Shown here: piece after piece, positions 8,813-17,594 of the stretch | Layout: every line of letters begins with the position of its first letter | How positions within the stretch are numbered: position 1 is the stretch's first letter | The notes under the pieces: generated by a model | Seen by the model: only the letters and a program-made list of their open reading frames with translations | The model's database searches: none | Told to the model about the DNA's origin: nothing | Program-made: the position numbers and the translations under genes | Source: an uncultured Roseicyclus sp. | GTDB lineage: Bacteria; Pseudomonadota; Alphaproteobacteria; Rhodobacterales; Rhodobacteraceae | DNA: 64,000 nt | Reading direction: 5' to 3' | Assembly (NCBI GenBank): GCA_947494975.1 | Contig: CANLXA010000004.1 | Span: forward strand, 715,001 to 779,000

Positions 8813-9685
8813 ATGGCGCGTAAAGGGATCATTTTGGCCGGCGGCTCGGGGACACGGCTCTACCCGGTGACGACGGGAGTATCCAAGCAACTCCTTCCGA
8901 TCTACGACAAGCCGATGATCTACTATCCGTTATCGGTCCTGATGCTGGCGGGTATCCGGGAAATTGCGGTGATCACGACGCCGCAGGATCAGGCACAGTT
9001 TCAACGCACGTTAGGGGATGGCGGTCAATGGGGCGTCACGCTGACCTATATCGAGCAGCCATCCCCCGACGGTCTGGCGCAGGCCTATCTGCTGGCGCGC
9101 GACTTTCTGGATGGGGCGCCCTCGGCCATGGTTCTGGGCGACAACATCTTTTTCGGCCATGGCCTGCCAGAGGCGTTGGCGGCGGCAGATACGCGGTCTG
9201 AAGGCGGCACTGTCTTCGGCTACCGCGTGACGGATCCCGAACGTTACGGCGTTGTCGATTTCGCGCCCGATGGCAGCGTTACGGCGATTGTGGAGAAACC
9301 CGAGGTACCGCCGTCTCCTTACGCCGTGACCGGGCTCTATTTCCTGGACGGCACCGCGCCGGAACGCGCCGCGGCGGTCAAACCGTCCGACCGCGGCGAG
9401 CTGGAGATCACCAGCCTTCTGGAGAGTTATCTGGCCGATGGCACCCTGACGGTGGAGCGGATGGGGCGCGGTTATGCATGGCTTGATACCGGCACCCATG
9501 AAAGCCTTCTGGATGCCGGAAATTTTGTTCGAACCCTGACACAACGGCAGGGGCTTCAAGTCGGATCACCGGACGAGATCGCCTATGCCGCCGGTTGGAT
9601 CGATGACGGCGCACTGGCGGAGCGCAGTAACCTGTTCGGAAAGAGCGGCTATGGCGGCTACCTGGCGTCGCTTCTGAAAAGATGA
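8813..9685 (+). CDS. rfbA: Glucose-1-phosphate thymidylyltransferase
   Basis: A 290-residue nucleotidyltransferase that makes dTDP-glucose from glucose-1-phosphate and dTTP. GIILAGGSGTRLYPVT holds the G-x-G-T-R nucleotide loop and is followed by SKQLLPIYDKPMIYYP, both typical. VLGDNIFFGHGL contains the metal-binding aspartate, and FGYRVTDPERYGVVDF is conserved in RmlA. I prefer ATG 8813 over the in-frame ATG 8798 because GGAGG at 8800-8804 sits 8 bases before 8813, whereas nothing similar precedes 8798. It completes the dTDP-L-rhamnose set. Rhamnose would feed the O-antigen or exopolysaccharide built by the surrounding transferases. Confidence 0.95.
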   Translation: MARKGIILAGGSGTRLYPVTTGVSKQLLPIYDKPMIYYPLSVLMLAGIREIAVITTPQDQAQFQRTLGDGGQWGVTLTYIEQPSPDGLAQAYLLARDFLDGAPSAMVLGDNIFFGHGLPEALAAADTRSEGGTVFGYRVTDPERYGVVDFAPDGSVTAIVEKPEVPPSPYAVTGLYFLDGTAPERAAAVKPSDRGELEITSLLESYLADGTLTVERMGRGYAWLDTGTHESLLDAGNFVRTLTQRQGLQVGSPDEIAYAAGWIDDGALAERSNLFGKSGYGGYLASLLKR

Positions 9686-9695
9686 CCCAGCCCGC

Positions 9696-12164
9696 ATGAT
9701 CCGCCGCCTTCAGATGCTGTACCTGCGGTATGCGTCGGTCCATCGCGGTCATCTGCGCCGCGTGCCCTTGGGGCCGATCTGGCGCCGATGCGGGCAGATC
9801 GAGCAGGTGCATCATACTGCGAACGGAGTGCGGGTGGTTGGATGGGTGGACGCCCCCGATGTTCGGCTGTCGTGGGAGGATGGCGTGCACGTGGTGGTGC
9901 CCGATATCCGTCGGCCGGATGTCGCTGCCCGTCAGGGGGGCCATGCAACCGGGTTCGATGTTGATCTGCCGACTGAAGCAGCCCCGCTGACCCTCGAAAT
10001 CCGACGACCGGGTCGTCGGCCATTGGCTGTCGCCGTGCCCGATCCGGATGGTCGTCCCTCGCGGCTGGCGCGGGCGCGACTCTCTATTGCCTTTCTGCGC
10101 GCCATGCTGTGCGCTGCGCCGCATTTTCTGCGCTATGCGGCCTGTCCGCAGGGGCGCGATGCCCTGCGCCCGAAGATAAAACGCGCGCTGCGGATCGATG
10201 TGGCGGCCAAGGGCCATCTGCTGGATCCACAATGGTTTGAGCGCCCGTCCATGAACGAAAGTCACGCGCAGGGGATCACCATCATCGTGCCGGTTCACAA
10301 CGCGCTTGGCCTGCTGCGACGCTGCCTCGCGCGTGTCGAGGCGAACACCGATCTGCCCTGGCGGATGGTGCTGATCGAGGATGCCTCAACCGATCCTGCG
10401 CTGCGTCCTTGGGTGATGGAGTGGGCAGCGCCCCGCAAGGACCGTGTGTCGGTGATCTTGCAAGACGATAACATGGGCTTTGTTGGTGCGGTAAACGCCG
10501 GATTGGACCGGGCGGCGGCGCCTGAAAAGGGCGGGCCGGTCGTCTTGCTCAATAGCGACGCGATGGTCCCACCGGGTTGGGCCAGCCGACTGATCGCACC
10601 ATTTGACGATCCAGGCGTGGCCTCGGTCACGCCGATGTCGAACGCAGCGGAGATCCTGTCGGTCCCGGCCATCGGTCCGGGCACGCCCCTGCGCGAGGGC
10701 GAAGGGGACGCGGCGGATGTTGTGGCAAAGGGTTTGGGCCGGGTTCCGCTGCCTGAATTGCCGACGGGCGTCGGGTTCTGCATGGCGCTGTCTCGGGCCT
10801 GGCTGGCGCGGGTGCCGCGTTTCGATCCGGTCTTCGGGCGGGGTTACGGTGAGGAAGTGGATTGGTGCCAAAAGGTCCGCGCCATTGGCGGTCGGCATCT
10901 GTGTCAGCCACGGCTCTTTGTGGAACATGTCGGTGGACAGAGTTTTGGAGCGAAGGAGAAGGCGCAACGGGTTGCGCAGGCGAACGGCCTGATCGCCAGC
11001 CGTCATCCGCATTACGATGTGGAGGTGCAGCACTTCATCGCCGAAGATCCGGTGCAGACGCCAAGGCTGATTCTTGGGATCGCCCTGGCGGCGCAGCGGG
11101 CCGCACGTTTGCCAGTCTACCTGGCCCATTCCATAGGCGGCGGGGCGGAGCTGGCCCTGATGGCGGAGGTCGCGCGGCAATCGGCGGCGGTGATCCTGCG
11201 CATCGGCGGGACTGAGCGTTGGCAAGTTGAGCTACATATCGATGGCCAGCAAACGGCGGGCCGGACGGGTGATCTTGACATGGTCCGGCAATTGCTCGCC
11301 CCGGCCAAAAGCCTGCATCTGATCTATTCTTGCGGCGTGGGGGATCCCGATCCCGTCACACTGCCGAGCGCGTTATTGTCGCTGCACCGGGGCGGGCCCG
11401 GGGATCGGTTAAGCGTCCGTATTCACGACTACTTTCCGCTGTCCCCCTCCTACACCTTGCTGGACAGCACGGGCGCATATCGGGGCGTTCCGGCCACGGG
11501 TGATGCGGATCCCGCCCATATGGTGCGGCGTCCCGACGGGACTTTTGCGACACTTGCCAAATGGCGATCGGCCTGGGGTGCGTTGATTGATGCGGCCGAT
11601 GAGGTCACGGCGTTTTCCGGGGCGTCCGCGGAGTTGATCCAGGCGGCCTATCCCGACGCAAAGGTGCGCATTCGTCCGCATGAGCTAACCACACAGGTGC
11701 GAGCGGCCATGCCGAGCTTCAGCGGTATGATTGGCGTCTTGGGCAATCTGAATCTGCAGAAGGGCGCGGACATCTTGCAGCGGATTGCGCGCGCGCATCC
11801 GGATCAGCGCTTTGTGGTGTTGGGGAATGTCGACGCCCGGTTCGCCTTGCCGCGCAACGTGACGGTCCATGGCGGATATGAGGCGCACGAGATCACCGCC
11901 TTGGTGGAGCGATATCGCGTCATGGGCTGGCTCATGCCCGCGATCTGGCCGGAAACGTTCTCTTTCGCAACCCACGAGGCCCTGGCGACGGGCCTGCCGG
12001 TGGCGGGGTTTGCGCTTGGCGCACAAGGGGCCGCTTTGGCAACAGCGGAGACGGGCGGTACAGTGGCGCTTGACCCGATTGTGACCGCGCCGGAGCGTTT
12101 GTTTGATGCCCTTGTCGCGCAAATCGGCGCGGGCGCCTATCCTCAGGCCATCGCGGCGGAATGA
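9696..12164 (+). CDS. Bifunctional glycosyltransferase: GT2 domain followed by GT4-type domain
   Basis: An 822-residue protein. About residues 1-185 have no clear family motif and are rich in arginine. About 188-450 form a GT-A (GT2) domain: ITIIVPVHNALGLLRRCL, VLIEDASTDP, DDNMGFVGAVNAGL and VVLLNSDAMVPPGWA, the last holding a D-x-D-like metal motif (NSDA); FGRGYGEEVDWCQK matches the ED catalytic region of rhamnosyl-type GT2 enzymes. About 470-815 form a GT-B half: IGVLGNLNLQKGADILQRIAR, VVLGNVDARF, and MPAIWPETFSFATHEALATG as the donor site. Next to a full rhamnose set, at least the GT2 half is a plausible rhamnosyltransferase. It starts 10 bases after rfbA and may be cotranscribed. Confidence 0.85.
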   Translation: MIRRLQMLYLRYASVHRGHLRRVPLGPIWRRCGQIEQVHHTANGVRVVGWVDAPDVRLSWEDGVHVVVPDIRRPDVAARQGGHATGFDVDLPTEAAPLTLEIRRPGRRPLAVAVPDPDGRPSRLARARLSIAFLRAMLCAAPHFLRYAACPQGRDALRPKIKRALRIDVAAKGHLLDPQWFERPSMNESHAQGITIIVPVHNALGLLRRCLARVEANTDLPWRMVLIEDASTDPALRPWVMEWAAPRKDRVSVILQDDNMGFVGAVNAGLDRAAAPEKGGPVVLLNSDAMVPPGWASRLIAPFDDPGVASVTPMSNAAEILSVPAIGPGTPLREGEGDAADVVAKGLGRVPLPELPTGVGFCMALSRAWLARVPRFDPVFGRGYGEEVDWCQKVRAIGGRHLCQPRLFVEHVGGQSFGAKEKAQRVAQANGLIASRHPHYDVEVQHFIAEDPVQTPRLILGIALAAQRAARLPVYLAHSIGGGAELALMAEVARQSAAVILRIGGTERWQVELHIDGQQTAGRTGDLDMVRQLLAPAKSLHLIYSCGVGDPDPVTLPSALLSLHRGGPGDRLSVRIHDYFPLSPSYTLLDSTGAYRGVPATGDADPAHMVRRPDGTFATLAKWRSAWGALIDAADEVTAFSGASAELIQAAYPDAKVRIRPHELTTQVRAAMPSFSGMIGVLGNLNLQKGADILQRIARAHPDQRFVVLGNVDARFALPRNVTVHGGYEAHEITALVERYRVMGWLMPAIWPETFSFATHEALATGLPVAGFALGAQGAALATAETGGTVALDPIVTAPERLFDALVAQIGAGAYPQAIAAE

Positions 12165-12200
12165 GCGGCGGCCGGCACGGGCCCGCCACCTCGACCCCGA

Positions 12201-13256
12201 TCAGCGCAGGCGCGCCTCAGTTTCCGCATCGAAGAAATACGCGTCCTCCACATCGAAGCTGATCCCGATCGGCGTGCCCGCGGGCGGCGCGTCCTGGTCA
12301 TGGGCTTCCACGACGATGCGAGAGCCATCGGGGGCGTTGATGTAATGGTAGCTGACCCCGCCGAGGCGTTCGGACAGGTCGATCGTGTGGGTGTCGCCTT
12401 CGGTGACGCTGATCTTGTTGGGGCGCACACCAACCGTCACCGCCCCGTTTTCCACCAGGCTCAGGGGCGCGCGCACGGTGGCGCCGCCAAGGGCGGGCAC
12501 CGTCACGGTGCCGGCCGAATGCACCCCCTCGAAGAAGTTCATTGCCGGGCTGCCGATGAAGCCTGCCACGAACTTGTTGTCGGGATCATTGTAGAGATGC
12601 AGTGGTGCACCGACCTGTTCGATATAGCCCGCGCGCAACACGACGATCTTGTCGGCCAGTGTCATGGCTTCGACCTGATCGTGAGTCACGTAGATCATCG
12701 TGGCGCCGATTTCCTTGTGCAGGCGCGCGATTTCAACCCGCATCTCGACCCGCAATTCAGCGTCGAGGTTCGACAGCGGCTCATCGAACAGGAACACGTC
12801 GGGGCCGCGTACAATGGCGCGGCCGATTGCGACCCGCTGACGCTGACCGCCCGAGAGCGCCTTGGGCTTGCGCTCAAGGTAGTCGTCGAGCTTCAGGATC
12901 CGCGAGGCCTCTGCCACCTTCTGGGTGATCTCGGCCTTGGGATAGCCGTTCATTTTCAGGCCGAAGCCCATATTATCGGCGACGGTCATGTGGGGGTAGA
13001 GCGCGTAGGTCTGGAACACCATCGCGACGCCGCGCTCCGCCGGATCGGCATGGGTCACATCCCGCGCGCCGATATTGATCTGGCCTTCGGTTGTCTCCTC
13101 CAGTCCCGCGACCATCCGTAGAAGGGTGGATTTGCCACAGCCGGACGGGCCGACGAAAACGCAGAACTCACCATCCTCGATCTCAAGGTTGACCCCGTGA
13201 ATAACCTGGGTCTGGCCGTAGCGTTTGATAACTTCGCTAAGTAGTAGCCCCGACAT
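12201..13256 (-). CDS. Sugar ABC transporter ATP-binding protein (MalK/UgpC/MsmK type)
   Basis: A 351-residue ATPase of the carbohydrate uptake CUT1 class. Walker A is [10 protein letters not shown] (about 35-44), the signature is [14 protein letters not shown], Walker B is [12 protein letters not shown], and [15 protein letters not shown] contains the switch histidine. The C-terminal 110 residues form the TOBE/OB regulatory region typical of MalK and UgpC (VGVRPNKI). It energises import by the binding protein and permeases at 14255-17582, but lies on the other strand, 18 bases after the IclR gene. A ribosome site (AAGGAT) stands 6 bases before the ATG. The transported sugar is inferred from the galactosidase neighbours. 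Confidence 0.93.
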   Translation of the reverse strand: MSGLLLSEVIKRYGQTQVIHGVNLEIEDGEFCVFVGPSGCGKSTLLRMVAGLEETTEGQINIGARDVTHADPAERGVAMVFQTYALYPHMTVADNMGFGLKMNGYPKAEITQKVAEASRILKLDDYLERKPKALSGGQRQRVAIGRAIVRGPDVFLFDEPLSNLDAELRVEMRVEIARLHKEIGATMIYVTHDQVEAMTLADKIVVLRAGYIEQVGAPLHLYNDPDNKFVAGFIGSPAMNFFEGVHSAGTVTVPALGGATVRAPLSLVENGAVTVGVRPNKISVTEGDTHTIDLSERLGGVSYHYINAPDGSRIVVEAHDQDAPPAGTPIGISFDVEDAYFFDAETEARLR

Positions 13257-13274
13257 GTCGTGATCCTTTTCCGG

Positions 13275-14108
13275 TTATTCTGCTGCATCGGGAAAGCGCC
13301 AATCCTGCGCTTCCCCGGCGATGGATGAGACCGCGGCATGGATCCGCGGCAGGTGGGCGTCGAGCCCGGCGAGGCTCGTGCGTTCGGTGGATGAGGTGAC
13401 GGACACGGCGCCCAATACACGGCCTGCGCGCGTCAAGATTGGAACCGCAACGCAGATGATGCCGGGTTCGTGCTCCTCCCGGTCATAGGCATGGCCGCGG
13501 TCGCGAATCGCTTCCAGCTCAGCGCAGAGCGCGGCGCGGTCCGACAATGTCGTGTCGGTGAACGGATGAAAACTCTGTTGCTGCAGGATCGGCTCCAGCT
13601 GCGCCTCGGGCAGGTGGGCGATCATCGCCTTGCCGACGCCGGTGCAGTAGACCGGGCCGACCTTGCCGGCCTGCGAATACATCTGAAGCGGATTGCGGGC
13701 GTTGATCTTGTCCACGTAAAGCACCTGCCCGCCGTCAAGCTGAGCCAAGTGTACGGTCTCGCCCACCTCAGCGGAGAGCGCATCGAGATAGGGCCGCGCG
13801 ACGGGTGCGAGTGACGCGCTTTGCCACGCTGCATGGGCCAGGCGCACAAGGCGCAGACCGGGGGCGTAAGTCTGTCGGTCGCTATCATAGACGAGCATGC
13901 TTTGCTTCGTCAGCACCTGCACGAGACGGTACAGCGTGGCCTTGGGGTAGGGGCTTTCGCTCAGCAACTCGCCGAACCGCACCGGCCGCCCGAACGCGGC
14001 CACGGCATCGAGAACGGCGAGGGCCTTGCCCACCGTTCCTTCGCCGCTTTCTGCGTTGCCCTGTGCCAAGGCGTATCCTCCCGGTTCTGACGGTTCGATG
14101 TCCTCCAC
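13275..14108 (-). CDS. IclR-family transcriptional regulator of the galactoside operon
   Basis: A 277-residue protein. Residues about 25-90 form the N-terminal winged helix (VGKALAVLDAVAAFGRPVRFGELL, then PKATLYRLVQVLTKQSML as recognition helix and wing). The rest is the IclR effector domain (LDALSAEVGETVHLAQLDGGQVLYVDKI and CTGVGKAMIAHLPEAQLEPIL). IclR proteins bind sugar acids or similar metabolites and act as dimers of dimers. It is divergent from the sugar-binding protein gene across 146 bases containing tandem palindromes, and is followed by the transporter ATPase. It most likely represses the galactoside genes until an intermediate accumulates. The effector is not known. Confidence 0.9.
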   Translation of the reverse strand: MEDIEPSEPGGYALAQGNAESGEGTVGKALAVLDAVAAFGRPVRFGELLSESPYPKATLYRLVQVLTKQSMLVYDSDRQTYAPGLRLVRLAHAAWQSASLAPVARPYLDALSAEVGETVHLAQLDGGQVLYVDKINARNPLQMYSQAGKVGPVYCTGVGKAMIAHLPEAQLEPILQQQSFHPFTDTTLSDRAALCAELEAIRDRGHAYDREEHEPGIICVAVPILTRAGRVLGAVSVTSSTERTSLAGLDAHLPRIHAAVSSIAGEAQDWRFPDAAE

Positions 14109-14186
14109 ATCTGGCCGTCGCCGCGCGGGTTTCGGCAGGCCGTCCCACGCTTTGCTGTTGACAAGACTAGGCCCATTCAGCGTAGG

Positions 14187-14223
14187 ATTTCAATATAAGA
14201 AACCAGGTTTCACATAATGGAAC
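14187..14223. promoter_or_regulatory. Tandem IclR-type operator candidates
   Basis: Two imperfect dyads with 7-base centres lie 20 bases apart: ATTTC-AATATAA-GAAAC at 14187-14203 and GTTTC-ACATAAT-GGAAC at 14207-14223. The inner arms also form a perfect 13-base palindrome, GAAACCAGGTTTC (14199-14211). A TTGACA at 14158-14163 with TAGGAT at 14183-14188 (19-base spacing) is a weak promoter candidate for the binding-protein gene, so the operators would cover the -10 and start region. The same TTTC-N7-GAAA design occurs beside the other IclR gene in this window (58011-58029). Confidence 0.6.
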
Positions 14224-14254
14224 CTTTTCCGTTGGGATCACTAGGGAGGACACC

Positions 14255-15517
14255 ATGCGATCCATTTTCAAAACCAGCGCTGCGGCGCTGGCTGCCGCGA
14301 CCATGCTTTCGGGCGCAGCATATGCCGACGGCCACGGCGTATCCGGCCCGCTGCGCATTTTCTCGGACATGTCGAACCCGGCACCGCGCGCGGTGATGGA
14401 AGGCATGGTCGAACGCTTCACCGAAGCGAATCCCGGCGTCGAGGTCGAGCTGGTCATCACCGACCGCGAGGCCTGGAAAACGCAGATCCGCAACGTGCTG
14501 CAATCCGGCACGGCGGACATCGTGAACTGGTACGCCGGGAACCGCATGGCACCCTATGTAGAGGCAGGCCTCTTCATGGATATCAGCGACCTATGGGAAG
14601 AAGGCGGGCTGACCGAAACGCTCGCCTCCACCCAGGGCTCCATGACCATGGACGATGGCATCTGGGGCGTGCCCTACACGTATTACCAGTGGGGTGTGTA
14701 TTACCGCGAAGACATCTTCGCCGAGCTTGGCCTCGAAGCGCCCACGACCTGGGAAGAGGAGCTTTCGAACTGTCAGGCGATCGTCGACAGCGGCCGCTCC
14801 TGCTACACGATCGGCACGCAGTTCCTGTGGACCGCGGGCGGTTGGTTCGACTACCTCAACATGCGCACCAACGGCTATGACTTCCACATGGAGCTGACCG
14901 CCGGTGAGGTCCCGTGGACCGATGACCGTGTCCGCGCCACGTTCGAGAACTGGCAGACTCTGATCGACATGGGCGCTTTCATCGACGACCACCAGTCCTA
15001 CTCCTGGCAGGAGGCTCTGCCCTTCATGGTCAACGGCGAAGCCACCGCGTATCTGATGGGCAATTTCGCCGTGGCGCCGCTGCGCGAAGCGGGCCTTTCG
15101 GACGATCAGCTGGGCTTCTACCAGTTCCCGCAGATCGACGCCTCCATCGAACCGGGCGAAGACGCCCCGACCGATACGTTCCACATTGCGGCGAATGCCG
15201 AGAACGTGGAAGCAGCCGAAGCGTTTCTGCTGTTCGTGGCATCGGCCGAGAACCAGACACTGATCAACAACGGTGACAATCTGGGTCAGCTGCCGGTCAA
15301 TTCCCAAGCAGGCGTGGATGACGACGAGTTCCTGAATGCGGGCTTCGACATGCTGTCGAACAATGCAGGCGGCGGTATCGCACAGTTCTTCGACCGCGAT
15401 GCTCCGGCCGAAATGGCGCAGGTCGCCATGCAGGGCTTCCAGCAGTTCATGGTCGATCCCTCCACGCTTGACCAGGTTCTGCAGATCCTGGAAGGCGCGC
15501 GTCAGCGGATCTACTGA
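14255..15517 (+). CDS. Sugar ABC transporter substrate-binding protein
   Basis: A 420-residue periplasmic protein of extracellular solute-binding family 1. The N-terminal 24 residues are a Sec signal peptide (MRSIFKTSAAALAAATMLSG, then AAYA-DGHG cleavage). The mature part begins with a typical fold strand (LRIFSDMSNPAPRAVMEGMV) and includes DIVNWYAGNRMAPYVEAG and GVPYTYYQWGVYYREDIFAELG, the usual aromatic-rich sugar cleft. A strong GGGAGGA ribosome site precedes the ATG. It should deliver an alpha- or beta-galactoside (melibiose, raffinose or lactose-like) to the permeases downstream, judged by the enzymes in the same operon. Confidence 0.93.
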   Translation: MRSIFKTSAAALAAATMLSGAAYADGHGVSGPLRIFSDMSNPAPRAVMEGMVERFTEANPGVEVELVITDREAWKTQIRNVLQSGTADIVNWYAGNRMAPYVEAGLFMDISDLWEEGGLTETLASTQGSMTMDDGIWGVPYTYYQWGVYYREDIFAELGLEAPTTWEEELSNCQAIVDSGRSCYTIGTQFLWTAGGWFDYLNMRTNGYDFHMELTAGEVPWTDDRVRATFENWQTLIDMGAFIDDHQSYSWQEALPFMVNGEATAYLMGNFAVAPLREAGLSDDQLGFYQFPQIDASIEPGEDAPTDTFHIAANAENVEAAEAFLLFVASAENQTLINNGDNLGQLPVNSQAGVDDDEFLNAGFDMLSNNAGGGIAQFFDRDAPAEMAQVAMQGFQQFMVDPSTLDQVLQILEGARQRIY

Positions 15518-15529
15518 TCCCACGGCATC

Positions 15530-15552
15530 GGGCGGCCCATAAGGCGCCGCCC
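15530..15552 (+). terminator. Stem-loop after the binding-protein gene
   Basis: GGGCGGC at 15530-15536 pairs perfectly with GCCGCCC at 15546-15552 around a 9-base loop, 13 bases after the stop. It lacks a T run, so it is more likely a 3' mRNA stabiliser or partial attenuator than a full terminator. Confidence 0.5.
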
Positions 15553-15570
15553 GGACCGATCCAGACATTG

Positions 15571-15597
15571 CCCGGCCCGCACGTCTTGTGGGCCGGG
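15571..15597 (+). terminator. Second stem-loop in the binding-protein/permease gap
   Basis: CCCGGCCC (15571-15578) pairs perfectly with GGGCCGGG (15590-15597) around 11 bases. Together with the preceding hairpin it fills the 147-base gap before the permease genes. Such hairpins commonly allow much more binding protein than permease to be made from one operon. No T run follows. Confidence 0.5.
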
Positions 15598-15664
15598 GCC
15601 TCCCCCCAAAGCCGCGCGGGTTTCGCGCGCCATCGAATTCACAAGCTCGTAGAGGACTGGATCC

Positions 15665-16726
15665 ATGGCCAGCGTCACGACCAACCCTCCGATCACCGCA
15701 GCCACGCCGACCCCACGGGCGCCCGGTCCGCGCCGGTTCAGCCAGCAGACGATTGCACCCTGGCTGTTCCTGCTGCCCGCGTTCCTGTTTTTCGCGACCT
15801 ACGTGCTCGTGCCGATCGTTCAGAGCTTCTACATCTCGCTCTACGAATGGAACGGCCTCTATTCCCCCGAATATCGCGCCGTTGAAGGCTCCGGCCTCAC
15901 GGACCAGGCCTGTGCCGAGTTGGGCAACCGGGCCGGCCGCGAAGAGGGCTGCGAGCTGACAGGCGATACCGTCTGGAATGCCGAATATGTGGGCATGGAG
16001 AACTACGCCAACCTCTATTCCGACCCGTTCTTCTGGACGTCGCTGAAGAACAACGTGATCTGGCTTCTGCTCTACTTCCTGGCAATTCCCGGCGGCTTGT
16101 TCATCGCGCTCTTCCTGAACCAGAAAGTGTTCGGGATGCGGCTCTATAAATCGCTCTTCTTCTTCCCCTTCGTGCTGAGCCAGGTTGTGGTGGGTCTTGT
16201 GTTTTCGTGGTTCATGCTGCCGGGCGCGGATGAGGGATTGCTGAACGTGATCCTGGGCTGGTTCGGCATGGGCCCGGTCAACATCCTCGGTAACAACAAC
16301 ACCGCCACTTACGGCATCATCGCCGCGGGCCTCTGGCCACAGACGGCCTATTGCATGATCCTCTATCTCACGGGTCTCAACGCCGTGGATCCCGAACAGA
16401 TCGAGGCCGCGCGGCTGGACGGCGCCAAGGGGCCGAAGATGCTCTGGTACGTCGTGCTGCCGCAGCTTTGGCCCGCGACCTTCATCGCCATCGTCGTCAC
16501 AGTCATTGGCGCGCTGCGGTCCTTCGACCTTATCACCATCATGACCAACGGTGGCCCGGGGTTCTACAACACCTCCGTGCTGGCGTTCTACATGTACGAT
16601 GTGGCGCTGTCCGAGTTCGGGTTCCGCATGGGCTATGGCTCGGCCATTGCCGTGATCCTGTTCCTCATCATGATGGTCTATATCGCCGGCTTCCTCTGGA
16701 AGATGTGGCGGGACGAGAAGGCATAG
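15665..16726 (+). CDS. Sugar ABC transporter permease (MalF-like)
   Basis: A 353-residue inner-membrane protein. A hydrophobic segment (APWLFLLPAFLFFATYVLVPIV, about 36-57) is followed by a periplasmic loop with two cysteines (CAELGNRAGREEGC), then further membrane helices (NVIWLLLYFLAIPGGLFIAL, FFFPFVLSQVVVGLVFSWF and others). The cytoplasmic EAA loop that docks to the ATPase is EAARLDGAKGPKMLWYVVLP. It belongs to the MalF/UgpA class of CUT1 permeases. The next permease starts 4 bases after its stop. Confidence 0.93.
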   Translation: MASVTTNPPITAATPTPRAPGPRRFSQQTIAPWLFLLPAFLFFATYVLVPIVQSFYISLYEWNGLYSPEYRAVEGSGLTDQACAELGNRAGREEGCELTGDTVWNAEYVGMENYANLYSDPFFWTSLKNNVIWLLLYFLAIPGGLFIALFLNQKVFGMRLYKSLFFFPFVLSQVVVGLVFSWFMLPGADEGLLNVILGWFGMGPVNILGNNNTATYGIIAAGLWPQTAYCMILYLTGLNAVDPEQIEAARLDGAKGPKMLWYVVLPQLWPATFIAIVVTVIGALRSFDLITIMTNGGPGFYNTSVLAFYMYDVALSEFGFRMGYGSAIAVILFLIMMVYIAGFLWKMWRDEKA

Positions 16727-16730
16727 TCCG

Positions 16731-17582
16731 ATGTTTCCACGCCCAATCCAGCAATATTCGCCCGCCGCCCGCATCGGCTACCAGGCACTTCTGCCCTTCG
16801 CCCTTCTGGTGTGGTTGATCCCGCTCCTGGCGGTGATGTGGTTCTCGGTCAAATCCGGGGATGATTTCACGCAAGGCAATTACTGGGGCTGGCCGGAAGG
16901 TGGCCTTGAGGGCGTGACCAACTACTGGATGGTCTTCGCGGAATCCGACATGCCACGTTACCTGTGGAACTCGGTGGTGATCACCGTGCCCACGATGATC
17001 GGGGCGGTGGCGCTGTCGTGCATGACCGGTTTCGCCCTGGGGGTTTATCGGTTCAAGGGCAACCTTCTGATCTTCTTCATGTTCGTGGCGGGCAACTTTG
17101 TGCCGTTCCAGATCCTCATGGTGCCGGTGCGCGACCTCACGGACCAGATGGGCCTCTATGACACGCGCATGGGCCTGATCTTGTTCCACATCGCGTTCCA
17201 GACGGGGTTCTGCACGCTCTTCATGCGTAATTTCATCCGCGCCCTGCCGCGAGAGTTGATCGAGGCCGCGCGCGTGGAAGGCGTCAGCGAATACCGCATC
17301 TTCTGGTACGTCGTCCTGCCGCTGATGCGGCCGGCCATCGCGGCGCTTTGTGTGCTGATCTTCACCTTCATCTGGAACGATTTCTTCTGGGCCGTGGTGC
17401 TCACGCAGTCGCCGGAATCCCAACCCGTCACCGCAGGCATCACCGCCTTCAACGCGCAGTTCCGCGCGATGTATCACCTGATGAGCGCGGGCAGCATCGT
17501 GGCTGCCATTCCGCCTGTTGCGATGTTCTTCCTGATGCAGAAGCATTTCATCGCCGGTCTCACCCTCGGTGCGGTGAAGTAA
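16731..17582 (+). CDS. Sugar ABC transporter permease (MalG-like)
   Basis: A 283-residue inner-membrane protein with about six hydrophobic segments, starting LPFALLVWLIPLLAVMWF. The EAA loop EAARVEGVSEYRIFWYVVLP lies near residues 183-202, and the C-terminal MQKHFIAGLTLGAVK is the near-invariant end of MalG-type permeases. It forms the channel with the MalF-like partner. It follows that gene by 4 bases and precedes alpha-galactosidase by 12 bases, so the operon continues into catabolism. Confidence 0.93.
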   Translation: MFPRPIQQYSPAARIGYQALLPFALLVWLIPLLAVMWFSVKSGDDFTQGNYWGWPEGGLEGVTNYWMVFAESDMPRYLWNSVVITVPTMIGAVALSCMTGFALGVYRFKGNLLIFFMFVAGNFVPFQILMVPVRDLTDQMGLYDTRMGLILFHIAFQTGFCTLFMRNFIRALPRELIEAARVEGVSEYRIFWYVVLPLMRPAIAALCVLIFTFIWNDFFWAVVLTQSPESQPVTAGITAFNAQFRAMYHLMSAGSIVAAIPPVAMFFLMQKHFIAGLTLGAVK

Positions 17583-17594
17583 GAGGCGTTGACC

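Noticed and set aside
14591-16774. A 727-codon open frame on the minus strand
   Set aside because: It lies antisense to the binding protein and first permease, both with clear family motifs, and its translation is low-complexity (rich in His, Arg, Glu, Gly) with no domain. It is a GC-driven shadow.
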